Below, one piece after another: positions 53,287-64,000 of a DNA stretch of 64,000 bases. Numbering within the stretch: the stretch's first letter is position 1; every line of letters starts with the position of its first letter. This DNA is from Euclidia mi (lineage: Eukaryota > Arthropoda > Insecta > Lepidoptera > Erebidae): positions 10,990,761-11,054,760 of the forward strand of contig OX123200.2 of NCBI GenBank assembly GCA_944739405.2, written 5' to 3'. The translations under genes were made by a program, and so were the position numbers. The notes under the pieces were generated by a model, which saw only the letters and a list, made by a program, of their open reading frames with translations, was not told where the DNA came from and made no database searches.

Positions 53287-56200
53287 AATTTAACTAGCGT
53301 GTTAATTGAGGTACCAGTGCCATTTAAAGTCAGCCTCTATTAGAATCTTTCGACATTCTACTACCCCGTTTATATTTAGCCATTGACATTGAAACCTTCG
53401 TAGCTATCGAACCAGCAACCTGCCAAAGCAGCAGATTTTCGTTCAATTATTGCACACTGACGTACGTTGTTCAAATATTTCTATGCTATTGAGAAAAAAG
53501 AACAGCGATAGCCTAGTGGAGAGATCGACAGACTGCTACGCAGAGGGTCCGAAACCAATGACTTTTCAGAGTTATGTGCGTATTAAATTGTTAATTATCG
53601 CTTGCTAAAAGGTGAAGGAATACATCGTGAGGAAACTAATGTTCTCGAAAGACATGTGAAGTCTGCCAACCCGCACTAGGCCAGCGTGGTTACTCTTCTC
53701 ATAGTGAGGAGAGGCCCGTGCCCAGCAGTGGGACAGTTTATATATAGGGCTGATGATGATTAAGAAAAAAATAGTGAGCACTATCTCTCGCAATTGCAGC
53801 GGCGCAGTTCGATGACACAAACATCACCTTTTTAACAAAGAAAATGCTGAAAATTACGTATATAAATATGGGCGTAGTCAATTTTATTTCTTACTGCCAT
53901 CTAAAGTTGCCGTGGAAACAAGCTTAATGTAAACGGGGTACATTGAGACCAAATCAAAAAAGTATCGTCCATAGTGAAGTCACTCAATGAGTGAGTTAAA
54001 GTAAAGAATCCCTTTTGGGCATTGCGACTAATTTCCATGACCTACCACCTGTCAAATTGACACGAGTATACAAGATTCTAATCTAATGTGATATATTAAA
54101 CTAAGTTACACGAACGGTAGTGATGTTTTGAATAGATCTAATGACTAGAGGATAAAGTTTTGATTTTCTTCAGTTCACTTTTGATGTCTCAAACTATTCG
54201 TAAAGTTAGCTTCATGTTGTAAATAATTTTCTCGATAGCAATAACTTATTTGTAGGAGATTTTGTAGAATGAAATATTTTACTGTAAGTAATATTAGTGA
54301 GTCGTACTGTAACGTAGAACAAAATGTCATCACAATCATTTTTACTACATTATATAGAGATTTTTTTTTAATTTCTAGTATGTATTATAAATCATTTATT
54401 TCGCTTAATTTGTAGTTTTGTTATAAAATACTATGTATAAAATGCTTTTTGTAAATATATTAAACGTATTGCTCAAATGCATATTTTGTGAAATCGTTTT
54501 TTGCGCACTTTTTGCTATTTTGTAAATATAATATGTAACTTATTTATTATTGTAAATATCGGGACTCGAGAGAAAATTCTTCTTTTTCTTGACAAAATGT
54601 ATAATGTTTTAGATCGTAAGTATAAAACAAAATGAAAGGCCCAAAAAAATCTGTATACCAATTGCACAATTATTACTTATATACAACTATATATATATAT
54701 GAATATAAGCACTCATGATATGTTAAGATAACATATGTATTGATACCTTGAACTAAGTATGTACTTACTGACGCACCAATAGAATAGTTGATTGCATCGA
54801 TGTCTAGATAAAGCAACACTTACTACGAGTCGCAAAAGATTCGCTTCGTAGATAACCTGTTAATAGAACCCTTCTCAGTTAGCTCTTCTCAATGCGTATT
54901 TATTTTCAGCGAAACATAGTAAAGTTACCTAATAATCAATAGTTACCTAGTTTAGTTAGCATTAAAATGATAAAAATCTTAAAAACAATCCACTTAGTAT
55001 AACTTTCTAATTCCGTTTTGCTTTCATGATAAATTAATTCCTAAAATTGTCCTTGCCTTTTCCATGTCATTGTTTGAATTTATGGTCGTCTTGAACTAAC
55101 TTAGTAATTAGAATGAACTCACTAGATGCTTAGAAACAGTTCCAGCAATAATTTTATGTGATTCGACTGTACAAAGACTGACATTGTTTGTGCACTAACA
55201 AAAATTAGACATCTGTGTGTTTATGTTTCAATGTCTATCGTATGTACTGTATGAGCTAATACTTAATTAACGTACTTTAATATTTTATACCGATGTAAGG
55301 TAGTCTCTGTGTTTGGTGTTCATTATTTTATTCGCGTATAATATTAAATTGTTTTCTAGAAATAACTCTACGTCTCATAATTCGTATTATTACCTGAAAC
55401 ATCAGTTTCATGTGGCCATAAATAAAAATTCATTTGAACAGTTCTCTTGTATCATAGTTAGTCACATAAGCATTATAATTTCAATGCGAAATAGTTTCTA
55501 ATGTTAACTTTTTGAACGTCAAACGGTCAACAGACAAAATTTAAATTAAAAAGTGTGATAACGCAACGTCAAGGTTTAATGTTAAACAATTTGCTGAGCA
55601 TAACTTCAATAGAAATAATATACCTACTTAATATTTACGTTCAAAAAGTTAAAATGGCAGTGTATCATACCCTACCCAAATTGTAATAATTACCTATTCA
55701 TTGCTTAGAACGCGTCTAAATGTAAAATAGTGTAACTAAAAATTATGAAAAATAATGGCCTGTTCATTGAGACTGATTTTCTTAAACTTAACTCTTAAAA
55801 TGTCGCTTATTCGTTTCTTGCTCGGTCGGTGTGTGGATGTGTTCCAGTTACTTTGTCTATAGTTTAACACTCAAAATCTTGAGGTCTTCGAACAAGATCT
55901 CCGTTTCCGTGCCTTTGACTCTGTCTCACAGAATATAGATATGAACATTTGGCCATGATAATTATTAATCTTCTGATTCTATTCTATGTTCGCCTATTGG
56001 TTAAGTAACACTTTTTTATTTCACTGATTTTTACTTATGTTTAAGGGTTAGTTTTGTTTTTAAGTATTAATTTCTTTATTTCAAATTAGAAAATATAATC
56101 GATCAACAGGCAAATACAAATTAGAAAAGTTAATTATACTGGATCTAAAAAAATAAGCAAATTTACGTATTGAAGAAATAGCCGTTATGCCTGTTGCTTT

Positions 56201-57304
56201 TTTTGTACAACTTAATTCATATTATTAATATTTAATCAAAATAGAAAAAGTCAAAATTAGTATCTTCGTGAGAGCACCCAATTATTATAAGCAATATAAT
56301 ATAATAAACATTAGTGGAATAAAAATGTATGATAAATTAAAATTAAAAAAAAAAACAAAATAATTCTGTGATTGAAAGCGTGCAGCTCAAATGCGGTTTA
56401 GATGTCGTCGATTACTCGAAATTGGATTTCAATTTTCAAATATTATTTGAAACAAATGAAATGCCAGAAAAAATAGTATCTGATTTGATTTGAAAGACAT
56501 TTCCTAAGCTATGCTAAATTTTAATCTGGTTACATTTTAGAACAATTAAATGAAACTTAATAAATACAATCCAAACAAGTCATTTCGGCAAAATATTTCC
56601 ACGTCTCTATAAGGTTCTAGGTACATAAAATAATGTCAGATACTTTTTGTTTTGTCTGAAATGCCAACTTTACCGTAACACACTGCTAATAAAATGTCCC
56701 TTAAATTCTTTTTAAAATCTTAAGATATTCACATAGAATATTATGAGGTCTTATGATGAAAAATATAGATAACTATTTAAATTAATATGAATAACTTTTA
56801 TCATGTGGAAGGAGCACCTAATGGATATATAAATCTGTGCCGTCTAAGTTCTCAATTTTATGTATATTTATTCGATAGTCAATAAAATTAAAACCTTATC
56901 ACGAGTTTTTATACTCTTATGATGTTCAAAAATGTTTTCGTAGATTTTCTTACAAGAATAAAATGGATCTTAAAAAATCTATATCAATTAAGAAGAAGGG
57001 CTTATCGTTACATTCATAATTGGGTCATAAAAACTCGTATTTCAGGTAAGGTATTTTATCCACGACAAAACTCTTTGGATCGTGCCACTTTGACATTTCT
57101 TCTTCGGCGCTTAGTATGCGTCAAGTCTGGTCAGGTCCAAACTGACGTGAGATATGTACAGACGCGTACACACATAATACAAACAAACATAGACGTACGA
57201 AAATATAGGGGCTTTGACAGTTTTGACAGGTTACTGGACCTGATGGCTCAGTGCTGCCGCGTAGTGAGCGTCATTTCAGAAAACCCTCATTACCACGAAT
57301 AGTA
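53287..57304. other. 3' untranslated region and flank of the receptor gene
   Basis: AT-rich without long ORFs. AATAAA occurs at several places, for example 56319-56324 and 56881-56886, but I cannot tell which is used. A SINE lies at 53503-53761. The frame at 56919-57302 (127 residues) has no recognisable similarity. Confidence 0.5.
53503..53761 (+). repeat. tRNA-derived SINE (family C), full length
   Basis: Head with an A-box-like tagcctagtgg and degenerate B box, body gtgaagtctgccaacccgca, then gaggcccgtgcccagcagtg and a tgatgatgat tail. It lies about 215 bases after the receptor stop codon, so it may be part of the 3' UTR. Confidence 0.78.
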
Positions 57305-57601
57305 GCGAGACTCACACTTTGAAAACCAGTGCCAAACCGTAGATATAGGTCGGTTCACGAAAGATGACCACTGCGCAGAAATCATTTTTTAGGTCCCCGT
57401 GGAGGTGCGGGGTGAGGCGCGTGTGGAGTGCCAATGGCGTGGCTCCGTTCTTGACGCATTCCCTAAATGCGTCAAGAATGGAGCAACGCCATTGGTGCAC
57501 GAATGTACATATGCGCGACGGCCGCCATTTGTGGTCAACTTTCGTGAATTTACCTATACCTATCTACGGTTTGGCACTGGTTTTCAAAGTGTGAGTCTCG
57601 C
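57305..57601. mobile_element. fold-back MITE, ~300 bp imperfect palindrome
   Basis: Outer arms of about 45 bases begin gcgagactcacactttgaaa on both strands. The core is a second palindrome, ttcttgacgcatt/aatgcgtcaagaa, around 57465. Inner parts of the arms differ. No clear target duplication. The overlapping frames on both strands here are by-products. Confidence 0.8.
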
Positions 57602-57719
57602 CCCCTTGAGGTTCGCGTACTGTCAACTAGGGATCACGAAGCATCAATATAAATGGATAGGTACTCTTTAAGCAAAAGACCAAGCTTTAAGCCAGCCTGT
57701 ATCTGCCCCCCTTATGAAT

Positions 57720-57845
57720 ACACTTTGTGTGACACATAAATTGTTGTCTCGAGTCTGGGTGTTAATTGTGTCCGTTAGTTGTATGTTTGTAAAATCCCCC
57801 GCGACACAGGATTTAGCCCTAGTGCGGGAGTTGTCTTTTTTAGAA
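57720..57845 (+). repeat. family B SINE 3' fragment
   Basis: Contains ttgttgtctcgagtctgggt, tcccccgcgacacaggattt and agtgcgggagttgtcttttt. The tRNA-like head is missing. Confidence 0.7.
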
Positions 57846-58110
57846 AAGGAATAACGGAATTTGAGGATTATGAGAAAACAATACTGTTATTATCTAATTT
57901 TACCTATCCCACCAGAACTACATAATAATTCGAAAATCCTACTAACCCTCTGTCAGTTGACGGCTAACATGACGATTTTATTAACCGGTATTCAATCAGT
58001 GGTCAAACTTCTCCATTTTGCCGATATTGTAAATGATGTACGTGGTGACTTTTTCTTTTTCTCTCCCATTATACCTAGCGTGGTTTAGTAACAGAAAACT
58101 GATTAAAAAG
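57846..58110. other. unassigned sequence
   Basis: A short frame at 57861-58088 has no similarity. Nothing else recognised. Confidence 0.4.
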
Positions 58111-58358
58111 AGGCATATCCGTGGTCCAGTGGATAGCGTATGCGACTGCTGATCGGAGGTCCCGGGTTCGATTCCCGGGTCGGGCAAAAGTGTTACTGGG
58201 TTTTTCCGAATTCTCAGTAGCAGCACGGAGTCTGGTGAAGTGCCAACGGCAATAGGCTCACCCCCTATTACGTGGGACCTAACAATTCATGGCGAAATGT
58301 GGGTATAATATTACATCTCTGCCTACCCCTTCGGGGATACAGGCATGAAACTATAAAA
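58111..58358 (+). repeat. tRNA-derived SINE (family A), near full length
   Basis: Clear A box tggtccagtgg and B box ggttcgattcc, family body, and an actataaaaaaa tail. Confidence 0.85.
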
Positions 58359-60022
58359 AAATATTTATCTATTTAATGCCAGTTTCTTAAATAATTTAAA
58401 ACATGTTTTGAGAACACAATAACAAAATTAAGTACTCAGCTCAAATCACGCATAATTAGTTCAGCGAGGTGCTTGACTGCCCTAGGACACACACGTTTTC
58501 ATTATCTGTAAGTACACAAAATCAAAAGAGTTTTGTCGTGAATAATAAATTAAATTATAGTTATTTTATATAATGTAATTCTTTGAATCCTCCATCTTAT
58601 TTCAAGCGGTTCACGTTATTTGTAATGTTTTCATTACTGATTGAAAATAGTAGCACTAAGCGAGTAATGTACATATGTTTTACACAATATGCATAATATA
58701 ATTTAAGGTGTATATTCAATATATTAACGTCTTATTCACAATGTAAAATATAAAGATAAATACATTTTGCTTGTTAAAGTTGCGTTTTAATTTATTACAA
58801 CCTTGACACTAGATGTTTTTTCTCTAAGATATTAGGTAGATTTCGCAGGCCGTGTTCTCACCCTTGAACATAGGAGGATTATGCCCTATTTGAAAAAGCT
58901 TCGGGTGTCCAAGTGCCCGCAATTCTTGTGTGCTCAAAAATTCCGATATGATCCAGCACTTGGCTACAAGTAATGAAAAACATACAACGGTACTCATCGG
59001 AACATCCCACTAGGAGACTATCAGATGTGACGTCAATTGCTTCGTGGTTATTGTACTACAAGCGTACACAGCACTTGTTATGTTTATTTGTTGAACATTG
59101 AACAAGAGTACATTTAAAGTAAGTAGTAGATGTATATAAATTGTTGTTTCTGTTACATTTAGAACTGAAAACATGGTGAAGGTCGGCATGGTAATCGATA
59201 GTCTAAAATAGACTTAATCACATGGTACACCAAACAAATTACTACGTTGCGTCGAACTGACTTAAAAGCATTGTTAAATTTTCTCGAATACTTGCTAGTT
59301 ATTTATAGTTGTGCAAGTAAATGGGTGGATATGGACTTTTAATAGATTCTTAACTTACTGAACTAAGCGTTTTTAATTTTACCTGTACCGAAAAATTCAT
59401 TAGGTACTCGATTAAGTGACATCACATCGTTGAATGAGAAATTGAGAAATAAAAACTGGCCTTATATTCAATCAATCTTTTATTAATTTACAAAATATAT
59501 ATCAGATAATAGATATAATATTAATTAGGTATTTTAAATGAAGCTTAAAACATTAATTAACAATTTACAGGATAAATCAGAATTCAATATAGATAGAATC
59601 CTTGTAAACAAAAATACTGTCAGAAAAGGACGACCTTCATTGAAAATTAGTGAAGGTGATGTTTTTGCCTTATTGTGTGATGTGTTCTTTGAACTACGAC
59701 CTAACTTTAGCCCGATCCGAAAACATATTAAGCATGTGATATCATCAATATTTATCTTATTATGCTGCATGCAACATAATCCAGCTACTTAATATTCTTT
59801 TATTTGGCAGGTATACATTTTTTAAAATAACATTCTAGGTAGAATTTAGATTAATAATTACTAAAACACACGTTGCTATTCATTTACATTTTATTAAAAA
59901 TAATAATAATACAATCATTGCATTTAATTATTATCTGTAGTGTACAAATGTAAGATAAAAAAATAAAAACAGCCATAATCATATCTGAATGATATTCACA
60001 ATGCTTTACCTTAGTATTAACA
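58359..60022. other. AT-rich sequence, partly the 3' end of the following non-LTR element
   Basis: No supported gene. Frames at 59534-59792 overlap on both strands and have no recognised similarity. The part near 59880-60022 may be the 3' untranslated end of the minus-strand element. Confidence 0.4.
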
Positions 60023-61150
60023 TTATATGAGATTACTACGCAAACCACCGTCTAAGACAGAGTTCCCCAACGCTTTATTTATTAATATCTGTTTTAACTT
60101 GTATATGAATTTCTTATCATTTGGTTCATTTCTTAAATATTCTGGGAGATTATTATATATTTTTATTGTCATAACGAATGAGCTTGTTGCGTGCATAGTT
60201 AGTTTAGAGGTGGGTAGATTTAGTCTATTTTTATGGCGTAATGAATATTTTGTTTGGATGTCTTGTCTTTTACTATAAAAATCTGGATATTTACGTAGAA
60301 ATTTACACATTTCTAATATATATATGGAAGATAAGATTAGAATATTATTCTTTTGATAATGGGGTTTGCAACTGTCGGTTTCATCTATGTTGACCAGTAT
60401 CCTAATAAGTGTTTTTGTAATGTGAAAAGTGTTGGTGTGTCTGTGCTATTTCCCCAAAGTATGATGCCATAACTAAGCCATGAGTAGGCATATGCGTAAT
60501 ATGTTATCAAGGCCGTATGCATATCAGTAGTTTTCTTAATTTCACGCAAGGCATAAGAAAATTTTGATAATTTGAGTCTGAGTTTCTTTATATGACATTT
60601 CCAATTTATGTGTGTGTCTATGTTTAAACCAAGTAAAGTGAATTCTGTAACTTCTTCTAATTTTATATTATTATATGAGAAATTTAGGTGTAAGGGTGGT
60701 TTTTGACGGGGATAAAAACTCATCAATTTGGTTTTTGAGAAATTAATGTCTAGGTTGTGATCTGCCATCCATTTTGATGTCTTTTCGAGGATAGAATTTA
60801 GAATTAGGTTTATATTTAAAGCGTTTTGGCATGGGATGAGTAAAGAAATATCATCCGCGAATAGGACACACGGCCCTTCTATACATTTAGGTAGGTCGTT
60901 TGTGTATAATAAAAATAGGAGGCAGCCTATTACAATTCCTTGGGGGATAGAAGAATTTATTGTTATAGTATCTGATCTAATATTTTCTATAGTGTGAGTT
61001 TTGTGATTAAAATATTCAATTTCAACTAACTGTTCTCTATTATGTAGGTAAGATGTAAGCCATTCGTGTGCTTTACCACCTATTCCTATCCTGTACAGTT
61101 TATTTAATAATATATCAAATTGTACTTTATCATATACATTATTTACTTGT
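60023..61150 (-). pseudogene. 5'-truncated non-LTR reverse transcriptase, one frameshift
   Basis: Read on the minus strand from about 61150: DILLNKLYRIGIGGKAHEWL, SIPQGIVIGCLLFLLYTNDL (motif B) and the catalytic LFADDISLL (FADD box), then KTKLMSFYPRQ and LGLNIDTHINWKCHIKK. At about 60420 a frameshift occurs; the frame then continues as IRILVNIDETDSCKP... FLRKYPDFYSKRQDI and NRLNLPTSKLTMHATSSF to a stop at 60023-60025. This is the RT palm to C-terminal region of a Jockey/CR1-type non-LTR element. The upstream half, including the endonuclease, is missing. Confidence 0.85.
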
Positions 61151-63164
61151 GCGTCACACAGAGTGTTGCCCGTGTGGAAATCAAACTCATTAACTCATAA
61201 CACTCGACATACTACCAAGGCAAGAGGCGGCCTCTTAAACCAGCACTTCATACGTGTAGTCGTAACTTCCTTTCAACGAGCCGTTTCCCTGCAACAACAA
61301 AAAAAACCAAATCCATTCAACAAAAATGACACACATTTCTCGCACAAAGGTATGTGTAAATAAAAATATCTCCAGCCTTATACCTATAAACATCCCGACC
61401 GCAGCTAATAATACTCAGTCTTTATAATACCGCCACAGTGAATAACCATAATAGACAAAGATTATATAATGATTTATATATTGAACCTTTATAATAACTC
61501 TGATGGTTCAAAGGCACTCTCTTTTCCTTCAAAATATGCCAATTACAAAATGTTTTTCCACCTGAACCAAATTTTTTACTCATTATGTAACTTGAAACGT
61601 ATTCTCATGACTGTGAGGTCCATTTTTCAACTTCATGGATAACAAAGGGTGTCCAGAAAGGTTCGCTCTGTAGTCGTGATTCAACGTCTTAAGGTAAAAT
61701 CGTTTAAATTCGCTGAATATTTTGGAGTCCTTTCGGACGCCTTATGGTTTTGTGAAATTATTAATTTTAGATGACTTTGTGAAACCTCTCTTGCTATATT
61801 TAGAGTCCTAAGTATATTTCTGAGTAGGTATATCTATTAAGATTTTTTTGCCTTATTTACGGAATGAGATTGAATGAAGCAAGATGTGTTTGTCAGTTTT
61901 TGTCAGCTATCTGGGGAATAGATTTTAAACAATACGTCTTAAATAAGACAAGGGTCTTTCTGACAGCTAAGCCCGGCGGCTGATGGTGCTCTCTAAGACA
62001 AAGGCAAACGACGATTAGCAATTAAGTAAGTGTAGCTATTTTGTAAAATCATCATAGTGCGTGGCATAGGAGACACCCTGTTTGGCAGTGTTTAGGGCTT
62101 ACTATCAAGCTAGCATTCTTAGCTGCAATACACCTTTGCCTACCCCTTTAGAGATAAAGGCGTGAAGTTCTGTTATGTTATGTTGTTATTAATACAAGAT
62201 TTTAATGTTAGTTTAATTTTAATTTTAGGATATGTACCACGTATCTATGTTTCGAGTATCCCGTATTGCACAGATCATAGCTCTAGAAACAGTGAAATAC
62301 ACTAATGTTAATGACCACGAAACTTTAAATTCGATACTCTACTAGTCTGTTAATGTGGTTCACCTTGAAACCATTGCCACGGCTATAATAACACCATTTT
62401 ACGATAGCTACGCCTTCGAAACACAATCCAATGACAACTTATGTCAAGCACACCTGTAATTTCAGGTCATTTTATGTTCAAAGAACCAAAACATTAGCGG
62501 CATAATAACAGGGCAATGTATATTGAAATAATAGTTAAAAGAACATTAGTCGTAAGTATGTTGTTCTGTATTTTTTCTGGGTTCTGATTTTTTTTAAGCA
62601 TTTTGGTGGTACTCCGGAACAACAAATGAGGTATTTCTCCAATCAGAGGGAGAATTCTCTGTGAACGTGTCTGGTGCCCTAGGCAAATTGAAACCACCAC
62701 ACATGCACCACGACATCCGTTGAGCCGCATTCCACAGCGACCGTTGAGAACTTTTCATAGTAATTGCGTGTGAAACTTTGAATAGTCCGACCTTCAATCA
62801 TATTACGTACAATAAAACCATTAACAGAAACACCTTGGGCTTTTCAAAACACAATTTAATAACCTTAATCAATACTACAACCGTGACAACAACTACATAT
62901 TTCATGCCTGTAATTTATATACTTCAATGCACGACACCACTTATCTACCATTAGTTTAAAAGGGGCTCTGAATAAAAACACCTACATTTAGTATGAATAA
63001 TGTATTATTGTAGTGTACGATGACCACGCACTTCAAACGGGCCATAGAAATCAATATGCATTGGTAGCTCGCGTGTAGAAGCGATTTGTGCTGCGTTTAG
63101 AATGGTTGAGCTACTTGCTTACGGTAAACAATCATATTTTTCACCATCACCTTATGATTTTTTT
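61151..63164. other. unassigned flank with a short SINE tail
   Basis: A degenerate SINE-like piece lies at 61150-61235 (gtgtggaaatcaaactc region). Another is at 62125-62190. No gene supported. Confidence 0.4.
62125..62190 (+). repeat. family A SINE tail fragment
   Basis: Contains cacctttgcctacccctttagag and a gttatgttatg simple tail. Confidence 0.55.
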
Positions 63165-63405
63165 TTTCAAACTACCTAACCTAAACCCGCACTAGGAGTA
63201 AATCCTGTGTCGCGGGGGACTTTACAAACATACAACCAACGGACACAATGAACACCCAGACTCGAAACAACAATTTATGGATCACACAAAGTGTTGTCTC
63301 GTGTGGGAATCGAACCCTCACTCACTCACTCAATCACTCGCCGCAGTGTCAAGCGGCGAGGCGGCCGCTTAAACCACTACGCCAACCGTGCAGTCAGTGC
63401 ATATT
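63165..63405 (-). repeat. tRNA-derived SINE (family B), near full length
   Basis: On the minus strand: A-box-like tggcgtagtgg, B box ggttcgattccca, body ttgttgtttcgagtctgggt, and cccccgcgacacagg near the end. Includes a (ctca)n stretch at about 63316-63338. Confidence 0.82.
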
Positions 63406-64000
63406 CCTACAGCCATTCTTAGTATACGGAACGAATTGACTACGTGGATACCGTAATAGTTTATTTCGCTTTGGTTTAGGTCAAATGCTGAAAGTTCAAT
63501 CCTCACAAGGGACAACACTTTGTGTGATTCATATTTTTTTTGTAGTCTGCTTGCTTTTTGTGTCCATTGATTGAATGTTTGAAAAATTCTTCATGACCAG
63601 AGTTTATGCCGAGGGCGGGAATAGTAAAAAAAATAACACGGAAGAATAAAAAATATTGATGCACACCCTACTTTTGACTCTTTCGCTCATTACAAATTGT
63701 GTCCCATTTGTCACTCGCCCCAATCCGAGGCACACGAGCGGCTCTGCTATGCTTGTAGGTTTGTTTGTTTTGTTTTTCGTGTGAGTGTGAGGCCAACTCT
63801 GGTGTCGGAGTTTTCAGACCGCCCTAAGGCCTCCGACATGGCCTAGGGTACAACTAGGTAGGTTAGTCGCTACTTTTCTTATAGCTGACGGTAGATATGC
63901 GACTTCCTCGTCGATGGCCTGGATCTATTTTCCTTTTTTACAAACCTGCTCTTCTTGTTGTGCCATTTATACACGAAGTCTCTCACAGCTGTCAGAGGTT
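63406..64000. other. unassigned window end
   Basis: The stretch around 63700-63850 (ccaatccgaggcacacgagc, ggcctccgacatggcc) resembles the 5' region of a retroelement on the minus strand, but I cannot support a call. Confidence 0.35.

Noticed and set aside
56919..57302. 127-codon + frame in the 3' flank
   Set aside because: No recognisable domain, AT-rich codon use, and it runs up to the edge of a fold-back element.
59534..59792. Frames on both strands of about 80 codons
   Set aside because: Mutually overlapping and without similarity.

Overview
This is a transposon-rich nuclear window from an insect, almost certainly a moth or butterfly. It is AT-rich, its genes have introns with GT..AG borders, and it carries repeat families known from Lepidoptera: tRNA-derived SINEs, short Helitrons ending in CTAG-T, Tc1/mariner-type MITEs, a Penelope-like element, Ty3/gypsy and BEL/Pao LTR elements, and non-LTR reverse transcriptase fragments. 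No prokaryotic or organellar feature was seen.

The only host gene I can support lies on the + strand from 24631 to 53286 and is 5'-incomplete. I followed 21 exons with consistent splice phases through to the stop codon. They encode about 1712 residues: a C-type lectin domain, three CUB or CUB-like domains, three EGF repeats, one transmembrane helix and a cytoplasmic tail of about 1000 residues rich in Ser and Pro. The introns hold much of the transposon load. A Ty3/gypsy deletion derivative sits in intron 1, a Helitron with a nested MITE in intron 2, a 6.7 kb BEL/Pao element in intron 4, and a MITE in intron 5.

Regions: 1-536 is the 3' end of a gypsy element. 537-4750 holds MITEs, a Penelope element inserted in a MITE, a non-LTR fragment, a small Helitron and a SINE. 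4800-8259 is one Helitron whose interior is a large minisatellite dense in CCGCCAT motifs. 8278-9587 holds a Helitron end and a broken reverse transcriptase. 9587-15450 and 16233-22700 are two copies of a segmental duplication. Different mobile elements have landed in each copy, so each copy shows the other's empty sites. One of these elements is a Tc1-like transposon with an uninterrupted DD34E transposase at 9662-11252. 22700-24630 is mostly unrecognised and precedes the receptor gene. 53287-64000 is 3' flank with SINEs, a fold-back element at 57305-57601 and a 5'-truncated non-LTR reverse transcriptase at 60023-61150.

There is no operon-like organisation. The receptor gene is the functional unit, and almost everything else is mobile DNA. 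All family assignments come from reading motifs and repeat ends by eye, without a database search.
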